A stretch of 64,000 nt of DNA from Amycolatopsis sp. CA-230715 (GCF_018736145.1 NZ_CP059997.1:2727501-2791500), one strand, 5' to 3'; counted from the stretch's first letter, positions 33,300-42,458 are shown. A program made the numbers and translations. Notes: generated from the sequence alone by a model not told the origin.

Positions 33300-35420
33300 C
33301 TACCGGACCATGCGGTCGGTGTCGCGGACGTCCTGCCGCACTTCGAGCCCTCGTGACGGCCGGTACACCACGAACACCGGTTTCCCTGCGACCATCTCCG
33401 CCTCCGCGCGCCGCGGTTCCGGCGCCGCGGCGGCGGCGGGCGGTACTCCTGGCTGCGGTCCCGGCTGCGCCTGCTGCGGCGGCACGGTGTACGCGGCTTC
33501 GTTCTGCCCGCGCCCGGAGTCCATTCTGGACGGAACGACGACCGGCTCCGGCTCGTCGCTCCAGCGCCGGTCGAACACCGGTGACGTGTCGACGCGCCTG
33601 CTGCTCGGGCCGCCACCGCGCAGGGTGCCGCCCGGCCCGAGGACGTAGTCGCCGGGAGGGCCGCTTTCGAGCGAGTAGGCGGTGGCCCCGTCGCTCCCGC
33701 CCGACGGCAGCGCGGCACGGGCGGGCATCCCGCCCACCGCGCCCGCGCCACCGGGCCACGGCGCACCCGACCAGGCGGCGGCAGGCCGGGAAAGCCCCGA
33801 AACGCCGTCGAGGCGCTGAGAATTGGCGAACACCGTCGCCTCCGGCCGGAACCGCCCGCCACCGGCGATGGCCCCGATCGGCCCGCGCGACTCGCCTTCG
33901 ATCGCCTCGTCGGTGTCGCGCACGTTCGCCCAGAACTCGTCCTGCGGGGTCGGCCCCTGGTTCTTGCGGCGGAACCGGGAAAACAGGCCTCCGCTCGGCG
34001 CCGGGATCGCGCCACCGACCGCGCTGACCGACATTTCGACCATCTGCCACAACCGCCGAACCGGCCGCCCCACCATGAACAGCAGGATCGTGACCAGGCT
34101 GGCGAGCGCCATCTGGGTGAGCATCGACAGCACCTGTCCGGCGCCGAAGATCGCCTGCAGCAGCAACGCGTGCACCCCGGCGAGCACGGACAGGATGGCG
34201 AGGTTGAACGCGACCGCGCCGAGCAGCTTCGCCACCCGCCGCAGCACGTCGTGGTGCACGAGCGCGACGAGCCCGATGATCGGCGCGGTCAGCACGAACA
34301 GCCGGATGATCACCTGGGCGAGCAGCACGGACAGCTTCGCCAGCAGCTGGAACACCGCGTAGGCGAGACTTTGGCCCAGTGAAAGGAAACCCGCGCCGAC
34401 CCTGCTGCCGTCGTCACCGGTGAAGTACCCGGTGTCCGGGCCCAGCTGCGTGGAGATGTTCTTGAACGCGGCCTTCTTGCCGTCGACGACCGCCTGGTTC
34501 GCGTCTTCCTTCGCGTCGATCTGGGACACCGTGAACGACTGCGCGTCGAGCAGACCTGGCCCGAACTTCTTGGCGTTCTCGTTGTCCGGCGAGCCGAATT
34601 CGCCGCGCAGCCAGTTCCGGTAGACGACCTGGTCGTGCAGATCGGTGGGGATCACGTCCCACGCCTTGTGGTCACCGGTGGCGTCGATGAACCCGGCCTG
34701 GATGTTCGTGGTGGTCTGGACCACCGCGCTGTCGATCGGATCGAGATATCTGAGCATCGCGACCGAGGACGCGGCGAGCCACACCGCGGCGAGGCCGTAC
34801 AGCGCGCGTTTGCTGATCGTGCGCAGATCGCCCTGCCAGATGTTGCGGAACATGAAGATGGCCAAGATCAACGCGGCGATGCCGAACAACTGCGCGTAGA
34901 TGTTGTTGTAGACCTTCTCCGCACCGGTCTTGACGGCGTTGTAGATCGGGCTGAGCAACCCGTTCTCCAGCACCGTGTAGTGCAGCGAGTTCGTCGCACC
35001 GACGATGTTCTTGCCCAGGTTGAACAGCTGGTTACCGGCCCAGGTGTCGATCGTCGCGCTCGGATCGGCGAGCCCGGACAGCGCACCGCAGTTCGTCTGG
35101 AACGTGTTCCACACCATGCCGCCGTAGCCGTACTTGAAGTACGGGCTCTCGATGTGGCCGTGGTGCAGCGGCGGGTCGATCGCGCCGACGAGGCCGGCGC
35201 CGGGGCGTTCCGGGTTCGGGGCTTCACCGCACGCCGCGGCCGACGCGGGCGGCGCGGTGGCGACGGCCTGGAAGCCGAGGATCGCGATCGCCATCATGAG
35301 CGCGGCGAACCGGCGCGGCCTCAGTTCCCCGTTCTTGCGGCGGTTGCGGCGGTGGTTGCGCCATGCTCGCCAAGCGCCCGCCACCGCGAGCACGAACGCC
35401 ACGGTCAGGATGGTGTTCAT
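33300..35420 (-). CDS. VirB6/TrbL-like polytopic membrane protein
   Basis: 706 aa. An N-terminal helix, a second helix with a PASAA cleavage-like site, an extracellular stretch of about 90 aa, then five or more hydrophobic helices between about residues 180 and 470, ending in a cytoplasmic Pro/Gly-rich tail of about 220 aa. This matches the VirB6/TrbL channel component of Gram-positive T4SSs, the least conserved part, so assignment rests on topology and context. ATG 35420 overlaps the stop of the preceding 13-codon ORF (ATGA). Confidence 0.78.
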   Translation of the reverse strand: MNTILTVAFVLAVAGAWRAWRNHRRNRRKNGELRPRRFAALMMAIAILGFQAVATAPPASAAACGEAPNPERPGAGLVGAIDPPLHHGHIESPYFKYGYGGMVWNTFQTNCGALSGLADPSATIDTWAGNQLFNLGKNIVGATNSLHYTVLENGLLSPIYNAVKTGAEKVYNNIYAQLFGIAALILAIFMFRNIWQGDLRTISKRALYGLAAVWLAASSVAMLRYLDPIDSAVVQTTTNIQAGFIDATGDHKAWDVIPTDLHDQVVYRNWLRGEFGSPDNENAKKFGPGLLDAQSFTVSQIDAKEDANQAVVDGKKAAFKNISTQLGPDTGYFTGDDGSRVGAGFLSLGQSLAYAVFQLLAKLSVLLAQVIIRLFVLTAPIIGLVALVHHDVLRRVAKLLGAVAFNLAILSVLAGVHALLLQAIFGAGQVLSMLTQMALASLVTILLFMVGRPVRRLWQMVEMSVSAVGGAIPAPSGGLFSRFRRKNQGPTPQDEFWANVRDTDEAIEGESRGPIGAIAGGGRFRPEATVFANSQRLDGVSGLSRPAAAWSGAPWPGGAGAVGGMPARAALPSGGSDGATAYSLESGPPGDYVLGPGGTLRGGGPSSRRVDTSPVFDRRWSDEPEPVVVPSRMDSGRGQNEAAYTVPPQQAQPGPQPGVPPAAAAAPEPRRAEAEMVAGKPVFVVYRPSRGLEVRQDVRDTDRMVR

Positions 35421-35458
35421 CGCCCACCACCAGGCCGCGTCCCCGTATCGCCGCTCAT
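35417..35458 (-). CDS. 13-aa micro-ORF between virB4-like and virB6-like genes
   Basis: MSGDTGTRPGGGR. ATG 35458 overlaps the stop of the 27-aa ORF and its own stop overlaps the ATG of the virB6-like gene, both as ATGA. It may be no more than a relay for translational coupling. Its GAGG ribosome-binding site is 8 nt upstream. Expression is inference. Confidence 0.4.
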   Translation of the reverse strand: MSGDTGTRPGGGR

Positions 35459-35538
35459 GCGATTGCCTCGCTCCGCGAGACAGCGTCCAATTCCTTTTGG
35501 CGCATGGCGTCTTCGATTCGCTTGCAAGCGGCGCTCAT
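35455..35538 (-). CDS. 27-aa micro-ORF coupled to the VirB4-like gene
   Basis: 27 aa (MSAACKRIEDAMRQKELDAV then SRSEAIA), amphipathic and highly charged. The start ATG 35538 overlaps the virB4-like stop and the stop overlaps the next micro-ORF start, both ATGA. Third-position GC is about 70%, lower than in neighbours, so it may be recent, constrained, or not a typical gene. No homology recognised. Confidence 0.45.
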   Translation of the reverse strand: MSAACKRIEDAMRQKELDAVSRSEAIA

Positions 35539-38507
35539 GCGGCGTCCCGGCCGGTGCCGCCGCCCTTGCCGCCGCCGCGGGTGCCGCTGTTGCCCGGCGT
35601 TCCGTCGTGGTGCAGCTCGCCGGACAGCTCTTCGCCCTGTCCCTTGTGGACGGGTTCGGCGAGCAGCTGGTCCTCGGTGAGGCCGACCTCCAGCTCGGCG
35701 GCGAGTTCGAAGTCGTGCTCCAGTTCCTCGTCCTCCGGCGGGACGGGCACGCGAGGAGCAGGCTTCTCCTGCTTCGGCACGCTCGCGCCCGGCTTCGACG
35801 GCTTCGCGTCCGCGCCCGCGCCGCCCGGCGTGGTGTCCAGGACGTTGCGCAGGTGTTCGAGGTGCGGGCCGGAGAAGTCGACGCGGATCCGCTCGACGCC
35901 GCCCGCACCGTCGCCGAAAATGAACTGACGCGGCTCGCGGTCGCGCTCGAGGCTGCCGCGGTGCGCGCCGGGACGCCTGCCCAGCGCGGCGACGACCTGC
36001 TCGTAGCCGACGCCGACCGGCACCTTCAGCAGGCGGAGCGCGTCGGCCTGCGCGTCGTCGTCGTCGAGCCTGCCGACGAAGACGGAGTCGAGCAGCGCGA
36101 CGAAGCCCTGGATCTTCAGGAAGTCCGCCGGGATCTGGGACGACAGCAGCACGCGCACGTTCCACTTACGGGAGTCACGGGCGAACCGGTTCATCAGCAC
36201 CCGTCCGGTCGGGACCTCGGAGAGGAAGAACGCCTCGTCGATCCAGACGCCCTTGCGCTGGTCCTTCGGCTTCTCGTAGACCGAACGCTGGGTGAGCCAC
36301 GCGGCGAGGTTCAGCATCTCGACGCCGAGCGATTCCGCGTCGGTCCAGTGCTCGCGGCCGACGCCGTCCTTCGGCAGGGTCAGCCCCGCCATGGTCAGCA
36401 CGGTCATCCGGTCGTCGCGGCCCTCCGAATACGGGTCCGCGTCGTGCTCGGGGATGAGCAGCGACATGCGCTCGCGCATCTCGTCGAGGAAGTCCGCGAC
36501 CACCCCGGCGTGCTCGTGGTGCTCGCTGGAGTCCCGGCGCAGCGCGTCGATGACCTGGCCGGGATCGGCGTCGAACCGGCCGCCGACGGCGCGCACGGCG
36601 CGCAGCAGCACGATCCTGGTCTGCGCCATCCTGGCCACCTCGTAGGGCAGCACCCCGGTCAGCACGTCGAGCACGAGGCGGCGGCGGGTGGCGCCGGCGA
36701 GCGCCTTTTCGCGCCGCCACGACCGTTCGGGGTCCTCCTCGTCCATGAAGTGCTCGAGCTGCGGCTCGGCGACCACGCGGTACGGGTTGAGGATGCCCGG
36801 CTGGGCGTTGAGCAGGTTGATCGGGCGCGCGTACGGCCGGATCTCGGGCAGCTCGCACAGTCTCGACAGCGGGCCGGACGGGTCGAGGATCGTCCAGCTC
36901 GCCCCGGCGCGAAGCGATTTGTAGACAATTCCGCCGCCGAGGAAGGACTTACCGCCACCGAGCCCGGCGACCATCGCGGTCAGCCCGGATCCGTCCCTGA
37001 TCTCCTGCGCCATCCACGGGTCCCAGGCCACCGGTCGCCTGGTCGCGGTGCACGTCTCGCCGAGCAGGATGCCGCGCCGGTCGCCGACCTCCGCGGTCGC
37101 CGTCGGCACCGCGGCCGCGGCCCACACCACCGAGCCGCGGCGCATGTAGGCGCCGGACGCGAGCGGTTCGCCGGGGATGAACTCGCGGGCCAGCGCGTAC
37201 TGCGCCTCGGGGTGCTCGATCGCGATCTTCGGCTTGTACAGGTCGAGGAGCTGCTGGGCCAGGCGCAGCGCGTCGCGTTCGGTCGGACCGGACACCGACA
37301 GCCGCCACCACGACCGGACCCTGGTGGCCAGCGCGGTGAACCCCGAGGTCATCTCGTCGTCGATCTCGAGCACCCGCGACGCCTGGCGCGCCAGCGACTG
37401 CGGCGGCTCCAGGTCGTGCTCGTCGGTGTAGTGCTTGACCTGCGAACGCACCTTGTTCATCTGCCGCTGCAGCTCCCCCGCCACTTCCTCGGGGCGGCGC
37501 ACGTAGATCCGCGCGGACCATTCGACGGAGGCGGGCAGCCGGTCCGCGTGCTGCACCCACGGGTCGTCGACCTCGGGGATCTGGAGGCCGTGCATCTGGC
37601 CGACGGTCAGCACCGCGACGTGCCGGAGCACGCCCGCGTTCGAGCCGGTGCGGCCGCGCACGGTCAGCGTCGGCGCGTACGGCTCGGCGTGGAAGTCGGC
37701 GGCGTCGGTGAAGCTCGCGAGGTCTTCCGGCTCCCATTCGGCGCCGGGCACCGCGGGCATGTTCCGCGGCGCGGGCAGCCCGAGCGAGCACGAGCGGTGC
37801 ATGAGCCAGGACATCTCGTCGGCGTGCGCGGGCCTGCCCTCCAGCCCCGACGAGCCGATCACCTGGTCGAGGTGCTCGACCTCGGAGTCGAGCGCGGTGA
37901 GCTCCGCGTCGACGGCCTCGGGCAGGATCTTGCGCAGCACCGGCGCGGCCCGCTCGACGGCGCGGTCCATCATCCGCCGCGTCTGCACCTGGACGCCGAT
38001 GTAGACCTCTTTTTCGGCCATCGACCGGCCCATCAGCTGCTGCTGCTCGCCGATGAGGTAGTCGTCGAAGGACATCGCGCCCGGCACGTCCCTCGGCCGG
38101 TTCGGCGCGTTGTGCACGTGGGCCTCGGCCCACATCCGGATCGGGTACGGCCGGGTGGTCACGCGCAGGTGCAGCCAGCGGCCCTGCAGTTCGGCGTACT
38201 GCCCGGCGATGGCGGCGACGAGGTCCCGGCGCTGGGAGTCCGACCGGAACGACCACCGCTGCGGCGCCAGCCGGTACCAGGCGTACACCTCGTGCCCGGT
38301 GCGCAGCAGGTGCCCGTCGATGCTGCGGGCGGCGATCGACGGGGTGTAGGCGGGGATCGCCTGCTCCCCTGGCAACCGCCTGGTGCCGCGTGAGTCCTGC
38401 TGCTGGCGCGTAGAGGACTGCCTCGCCTGCGGTGGCTGCCATGACGTGGCACCCGAGCGCAGGTCCTGCTGCTCCCGCTTCTTCCCGCGTCCGCCGCGAC
38501 CGAACAA
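35535..38507 (-). CDS. VirB4-like conjugation/secretion ATPase
   Basis: 990 aa. Walker A AGLGGGKS at about residues 514-521 and Walker B GVWIDEA at about 753-759 are intact, with a downstream SSQ sensor near 789-791. The N-terminal 450 aa match the VirB4/TraC-type membrane-interacting half. Start: TTG 38507, preceded by GGGAGGT with 5-6 nt spacing and 3 nt after the upstream stop; no ATG or GTG fits. This motor powers T4SS assembly or substrate transfer. A short Gly-rich tail leads to the ATGA overlap with the micro-ORFs. Confidence 0.92.
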   Translation of the reverse strand: MFGRGGRGKKREQQDLRSGATSWQPPQARQSSTRQQQDSRGTRRLPGEQAIPAYTPSIAARSIDGHLLRTGHEVYAWYRLAPQRWSFRSDSQRRDLVAAIAGQYAELQGRWLHLRVTTRPYPIRMWAEAHVHNAPNRPRDVPGAMSFDDYLIGEQQQLMGRSMAEKEVYIGVQVQTRRMMDRAVERAAPVLRKILPEAVDAELTALDSEVEHLDQVIGSSGLEGRPAHADEMSWLMHRSCSLGLPAPRNMPAVPGAEWEPEDLASFTDAADFHAEPYAPTLTVRGRTGSNAGVLRHVAVLTVGQMHGLQIPEVDDPWVQHADRLPASVEWSARIYVRRPEEVAGELQRQMNKVRSQVKHYTDEHDLEPPQSLARQASRVLEIDDEMTSGFTALATRVRSWWRLSVSGPTERDALRLAQQLLDLYKPKIAIEHPEAQYALAREFIPGEPLASGAYMRRGSVVWAAAAVPTATAEVGDRRGILLGETCTATRRPVAWDPWMAQEIRDGSGLTAMVAGLGGGKSFLGGGIVYKSLRAGASWTILDPSGPLSRLCELPEIRPYARPINLLNAQPGILNPYRVVAEPQLEHFMDEEDPERSWRREKALAGATRRRLVLDVLTGVLPYEVARMAQTRIVLLRAVRAVGGRFDADPGQVIDALRRDSSEHHEHAGVVADFLDEMRERMSLLIPEHDADPYSEGRDDRMTVLTMAGLTLPKDGVGREHWTDAESLGVEMLNLAAWLTQRSVYEKPKDQRKGVWIDEAFFLSEVPTGRVLMNRFARDSRKWNVRVLLSSQIPADFLKIQGFVALLDSVFVGRLDDDDAQADALRLLKVPVGVGYEQVVAALGRRPGAHRGSLERDREPRQFIFGDGAGGVERIRVDFSGPHLEHLRNVLDTTPGGAGADAKPSKPGASVPKQEKPAPRVPVPPEDEELEHDFELAAELEVGLTEDQLLAEPVHKGQGEELSGELHHDGTPGNSGTRGGGKGGGTGRDAA

Positions 38508-38510
38508 GGA

Positions 38511-38975
38511 CTACCTCCCGGCCGGTGCCGTGGTGCCGGCCCGGCGCGCTCGTGTGGTGGCTCGCTTCCGTCCGTGCGGCGGGTTCCCGGCCCGTCGCCT
38601 CCGGTTCTTCGGCACCGGCCGCTCGGCCCGCACCCGTACCTTGGCCGCACTCACCGCGCCACCGGTCGCCGACAACCGCTCGCGGGGTGTGTGCAGCTCA
38701 CGGGCCCACATCGACATGACCGCGCCGAGCGGGCGTTCGTGACTGATCTTCCTGGTGATCACCCTGGTGATCAAGATCGTGCCGACGAAGGCCCACGCCA
38801 TCGAGAAGAAGCCGAACCCGACACCGAGCTGGCGTTCGACGGTGAGCACGATCAGCAGGACGGGGACGCCGACGCCCCACGCCACGTAGCGGGCACGCCA
38901 CGGGAACGTGGCCTTCGGGGGGCCGAGCCACACGGCGTCGACCCGGTAGACCTCGTCGTCGGTACGGATACGCAC
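38511..38975 (-). CDS. VirB3/TcpE/PrgI-like small membrane protein
   Basis: 154 aa. Two adjacent transmembrane helices (about residues 30-48 and 54-72) followed by a cytoplasmic helix and a strongly basic C-terminal tail. A short two-helix protein immediately upstream of the VirB4 ATPase is the position of VirB3, PrgI or TcpE in known systems. GTG 38975 lies 12 bp after the preceding stop. Confidence 0.72.
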   Translation of the reverse strand: MRIRTDDEVYRVDAVWLGPPKATFPWRARYVAWGVGVPVLLIVLTVERQLGVGFGFFSMAWAFVGTILITRVITRKISHERPLGAVMSMWARELHTPRERLSATGGAVSAAKVRVRAERPVPKNRRRRAGNPPHGRKRATTRARRAGTTAPAGR

Positions 38976-38987
38976 AGTGAGCCGGTC

Positions 38988-39254
38988 TCAGCCTGTGAAG
39001 AGGCCGGCGATCCACTGGCCGACGTTCACACCGAGCCCACTCACCGCGAGGCCGATGATCGCGAGCGCGATCACGACGCCGGCAAGCCTTCGCATCACGC
39101 CGGCGTTGTCGCCCTTGCCGCCACCGAGCCACAAGAGCAGCAGCGCGACGGCGAGGAGCACCAGCGGAATGATGTTGTCGAGCATCCACGACTGGACGCC
39201 CTTGGTCTTGATCTCACCTTGTGCGAGATCTTGCACAAGCGTCATCATGGTCAT
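38988..39254 (-). CDS. small two-helix membrane protein, possible VirB2/TrbC-like subunit
   Basis: 88 aa. An amphipathic N terminus and two hydrophobic helices (about 28-44 and 57-76) separated by a Gly/Lys loop, the hairpin topology of VirB2/TrbC pilins or of TcpD-like proteins. There is no cleavable signal peptide. ATG 39254 has AGGAG 6-7 nt upstream; earlier in-frame starts lack one. First gene of the operon. Confidence 0.7.
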   Translation of the reverse strand: MTMMTLVQDLAQGEIKTKGVQSWMLDNIIPLVLLAVALLLLWLGGGKGDNAGVMRRLAGVVIALAIIGLAVSGLGVNVGQWIAGLFTG

Positions 39255-39794
39255 CGCGTACTCCTGAGTGCGAGGAGCGTTCTTCTCACGAGCCCCCTCT
39301 GCTGGAGGCCCTTGGTCGGGGGTGGGACTTGCTGCGTCGTCCAGCACATCATGCAGTCACGACGCGTAGCGGTCAAAGCGCGCTCTGTTCAGTTCGGTTC
39401 AAGGCTCCGACGCACACAGTACGGCCAATCTCACTGCAACTCGTTGTCTCCATCATGGCTGCAAGGTGGCCAAGGTTTAACCCCGTCCACCCGGATTCCG
39501 TAGTACGCCGGTGTGCTCACTCAGTTGTGCGGCTTGCGCTCACTCTGGGTGCGAGCACTTCCCGCGGTTGCGTGGCGCGCACAGTCAACCATGCCCCGTT
39601 CGGCCGCAATCCTCGCGTCCGCACAGTGACGAGCAAGATCATCTCCGTTGTCGAAGCCGATCACCCTCGGGTGCGAAACCGGTCACATGATCTTCGCAAA
39701 CCACCGCATTTTCGACACTCTCCGTGACATCTGCTCGATTCGGTGGATCTCGGGCGACCATTCGCCGGAACGGCCCGGCTAACGCGAAAAGAAT
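39255..39794. other. 540-bp intergenic region without a convincing gene
   Basis: Between the T4SS-like operon and the SCO6745-type gene. GC content is visibly lower than in flanking genes and no frame shows codon bias or a good ribosome-binding site. Apart from the promoter noted at 39348-39376 no repeat, RNA fold or operator was recognised by eye. Confidence 0.6.
39348..39376 (-). promoter_or_regulatory. predicted sigma-70 promoter of the T4SS-like operon
   Basis: On the minus strand TTGACC (39376-39371), a 17-nt spacer and CATGAT (39353-39348) match a housekeeping-type promoter and would start transcription about 90 nt before the first gene. Confidence 0.45.
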
Positions 39795-40667
39795 TCAGGC
39801 CTTGGGTGTCGCGAAGACTCCTTCGGGGAACGCGCCCGCCGCGACGGCCTGGCGGCTCAGCGCGCGACCGATTTCGTGCAGCCGGTCCGCGCGCTCCTCG
39901 CCGAGACGGATCCAGGGCGCCATCGCGGCCCGGTTCGTCGCGTCCTCGATGTCCGCCCGCAGCTTCTCGCCGACCTCGGTGAGCGCGCCCGCTTCGTCGA
40001 GCACACCGGCGTCGCGCAGGCGCCCCGCTTCGGCGTCCCATTCCTCGTCGGACCAGCCTCGGGTCTTCTTCGCGGCAGCCACCACGAACCCGCGGCCGGT
40101 CACCGTGTGCGTGATGAGCGCGGCGAGACCGCCGAGCCCGTGCTCCACGAGCGCGGCGATGTGCCCGTCACCCCGGTATTCGCGCAGCAGGCTGATCGCG
40201 TGCCACAGGACGAGGTGCGGCTCGCTCGGCCAGTCCAGATCCGCGTGTCCGGCGTAGAGCGGCCGTCCTTCGGCGGAGCAGGCGGCGGTGGCTTCACGCG
40301 CGAGCTCGGCGGCCTCCGCGACGTCGGGCGAAGCGAGCGTTTCGGCGCCCAGGAGGCGTTTGAACGCGGCGTCGACGGCTTCCGTCCTCGCGGCGAGGAT
40401 CCGCTCCGGCGCCGCCAGCGTCCACGCGCGCGGGATGTGCCGTGCCACGAGCTCCGGGCTGAAGTTGTAGAAGGTGGCCGTGACGACGCCCGGCCCGACG
40501 GGGCCCATCGGCGCGGAGCGGCTCGCGAAGTAGCCCATCCGGCCCGGCCGGAGCCCGGCGGCGGTGAGCGCTTCGTCCGTCTCCGGCACGAAGTAGCCGA
40601 GGCTGTGCAACGGGTCGAGCACGCGGTGATAGCGGTATGCGACGGCGACGTCGTCTCCGAAAGCCAT
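39795..40667 (-). CDS. SCO6745-family protein
   Basis: 290 aa, helical, conserved in actinomycetes and often beside rnpB. The N-terminal two thirds (from YRYHRVLDPLHSLGYF) have no assigned function, while the C-terminal part (WSDEEWDAEAGRLRDAGVL, TEVGEKLRADIED) looks like a MarR-type winged helix. No signal peptide. It is followed by the 540-bp gap and preceded by the RNase P RNA gene. Confidence 0.8.
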   Translation of the reverse strand: MAFGDDVAVAYRYHRVLDPLHSLGYFVPETDEALTAAGLRPGRMGYFASRSAPMGPVGPGVVTATFYNFSPELVARHIPRAWTLAAPERILAARTEAVDAAFKRLLGAETLASPDVAEAAELAREATAACSAEGRPLYAGHADLDWPSEPHLVLWHAISLLREYRGDGHIAALVEHGLGGLAALITHTVTGRGFVVAAAKKTRGWSDEEWDAEAGRLRDAGVLDEAGALTEVGEKLRADIEDATNRAAMAPWIRLGEERADRLHEIGRALSRQAVAAGAFPEGVFATPKA

Positions 40668-40720
40668 GCGGACACCCTACTGGTGGGTAAGGGCGCTTGC
40701 CCCGCCGCCGAACGGGGGAG

Positions 40721-41111
40721 GCGGACGAGCTGGCATGTAAGCCGGATCCTGTACCCGCTCGCGCGGGCGGCGGCCATCCATCTCGGCCTGCCGTCACCGG
40801 CAGGCTCCAGCGGCCTACCCGCAGGCTCGGACGGGCCGTCCTCGAACGCCTGCGCAGGAGCACGCGTGCTCCCTCTTGGCCTTGCTCCGGGTGGGGTTTA
40901 CCGAGCCGCCCCGGTCACCCGGGGCGCTGGTGGTCTCTTACACCACCGTTTCACCCTTACCGCCGTCCACAAGGGACGGCGGCGGTCTGTTTTCTGTGGC
41001 ACTTTCCCGCGGGTCGCCCCGGGTTGCCGTTAACAACCACCCTGCCCTGCGGAGTCCGGACTTTCCTCGAGAACCTCGCGGTTCCCGCGACCGCCCTGCC
41101 AACTCGTCCGC
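40721..41111 (-). ncRNA. rnpB: RNase P RNA, bacterial class A
   Basis: Catalytic RNA that matures tRNA 5' ends. The ends form helix P1: forward CTCGTCCGC at 41103-41111 (RNA 5' end) pairs perfectly with GCGGACGAG at 40721-40729 (3' end). On the minus strand the conserved core GAGGAAAGTCCGGACTCC appears near 41058-41075, followed by GCAGGGCAGGGTGG and ACAGAAAACAGACC, and GAGATGGATGG and ACAGGATCCGGCTTAC near the 3' end. About 391 nt, typical of actinobacteria. Confidence 0.96.
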
Positions 41112-41149
41112 GCCCCGAAGGATAGCCGGTCCCACCGCGTGGACGTGCG

Positions 41150-41178
41150 TTGACCGCCGTCACGGGCGCTGTTGTACT
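41150..41178 (+). promoter_or_regulatory. predicted promoter of the sulfone monooxygenase gene
   Basis: TTGACC (41150-41155), exactly 17 nt, TGTACT (41173-41178), about 55 nt upstream of the start codon. It is divergent from rnpB. Confidence 0.55.
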
Positions 41179-41234
41179 CGCCGTGTCCGGGCCCGACGCA
41201 CCATCCACCCCGTGACACCGTTCTGGAGCAAAAC

Positions 41235-42359
41235 ATGGCTGAAGAACCACTCCGTTTCGCCTACTGGGTGCCGAACGTCAGTGGCGGCCTCGTCACCAGC
41301 GACATCGAGCAGCGCACCGACTGGGGCTACGAATACAACCGGGAACTGGCCGTGCTGGCGGAAAACAACGGCTTCGAGTACGCACTCACCCAGGTTCGCT
41401 ACACCGCCAGCTACGGCGCCGCGTACCAGCACGAGTCCGTCGGCTTCAGCCTCGCGCTGCTGCTCGCGACGCAGCGGCTGAAGGTGATCGCCGCGATCCA
41501 CCCCGGTTTGTGGCACCCCGGCGTGCTCGCGAAGTTCATCGCCAGCGCCGACGTCATCTCGGGCGGGCGCGCCGCGGTCAACGTGGTGAGCGGCTGGTTC
41601 AAGGACGAATTCACCGGACTCGGCGAACCGTGGCTCGAACACGACGAGCGCTACCGGCGCTCGGAGGAATTCATCCGCGTGCTGAAGGAACTGTGGACCG
41701 ACGACCACGCCGAGTTCGGCGGCGACTTCTACCGGATCCACGACTTCGACATCAAACCGAAGCCGCTGCCTTCCGCCGGGCGCCCGCACCCGGAGGTCTT
41801 CCAGGGCGGGAACTCGACCGCGGCGCGCAAGCTCGCCGGGCGGGTTTCGGATTGGTACTTCAGCAACGGCAAGGACTTCGACGGGTTCAGCGAGCAGGTC
41901 GGCGAGGTGCGCGACTACGCGGCCGCGAACGACCACACCGTCCGATTCGGACTGAACGGGTTCGTGATCGCGCGCGAAACCGAGTCCGAAGCGCGTGAAG
42001 TGCTGAAGGAGATCGTCGCCAAGGCCAATGTGGACGCCGTCGAGGGGTTCCGCAGCGCGGTCAAGCAGGCCGGATCGTCCACTTCGGACAAGAAGGGCAT
42101 GTGGGCCGATTCGGAGTTCGCCGATCTGGTGCAGTACAACGACGGTTTCCGCACCGGGCTGATCGGCACGCCGGAGCAGATCGCGCGCCGGGCGATCGAG
42201 TACAAGCGGCGCGGCGCGAACCTGCTGCTGCTCGGATTCCTGCACTACCACGAGGACGTGAAGTTCTTCGGGGAGCGCGTGCTGCCGATCATCCGCGAGC
42301 TGGAAAAGGACGAGGACCGCTCGGCGAGCACCCCGGAACCGCTCAGCACCCTGGCGTGA
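41235..42359 (+). CDS. sfnG: FMNH2-dependent dimethylsulfone monooxygenase
   Basis: 374 aa bacterial luciferase-like flavin monooxygenase. SfnG converts dimethylsulfone to methanesulfinate for sulfur assimilation. The N terminus FAYWVPNVSGGLVTSDIEQRT and the core (VNVVSGWFKDEFTGLGEPWLEH, GNSTAARKLAG) are diagnostic. ATG 41235 follows GGAGC by 5 nt. No flavin reductase or sulfonate transporter is adjacent. Confidence 0.92.
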   Translation: MAEEPLRFAYWVPNVSGGLVTSDIEQRTDWGYEYNRELAVLAENNGFEYALTQVRYTASYGAAYQHESVGFSLALLLATQRLKVIAAIHPGLWHPGVLAKFIASADVISGGRAAVNVVSGWFKDEFTGLGEPWLEHDERYRRSEEFIRVLKELWTDDHAEFGGDFYRIHDFDIKPKPLPSAGRPHPEVFQGGNSTAARKLAGRVSDWYFSNGKDFDGFSEQVGEVRDYAAANDHTVRFGLNGFVIARETESEAREVLKEIVAKANVDAVEGFRSAVKQAGSSTSDKKGMWADSEFADLVQYNDGFRTGLIGTPEQIARRAIEYKRRGANLLLLGFLHYHEDVKFFGERVLPIIRELEKDEDRSASTPEPLSTLA

Positions 42360-42402
42360 CGATGAAGCGCATGCCCCGAGAGTGACCATCAGGGAATCCA
42401 GC

Positions 42403-42425
42403 GCCCCGAAAGCCACCTTCGGGGC
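42403..42425 (+). repeat. dispersed CCCCGAA..TTCGGGG inverted repeat
   Basis: GCCCCGAA (42403-42410), 7-nt loop, TTCGGGGC (42418-42425). Member of a repeat family also seen near 54.36 kb and 61.57 kb. Here it could terminate sfnG. Confidence 0.65.
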
Positions 42426-42458
42426 ATCACCGGATCGCGCTGGATCTAACGTGAGCGG

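Noticed and set aside
33300..38507. ESX/type VII secretion locus
   Set aside because: No WXG100, EccC/FtsK-type triple ATPase, PE/PPE or mycosin genes; the motor is VirB4-like and the subtilase at 9.4-10.9 kb lacks a membrane anchor and is distant.
29029..39254. Integrative conjugative element
   Set aside because: No integrase, relaxase, att repeats, tRNA target or replication gene; composition like flanking DNA.
39255..39794. Hidden gene or structured RNA in the 540-bp gap
   Set aside because: Short frames lack RBS and codon bias; no compelling stem was seen by eye. A covariance search would be needed to exclude an RNA.
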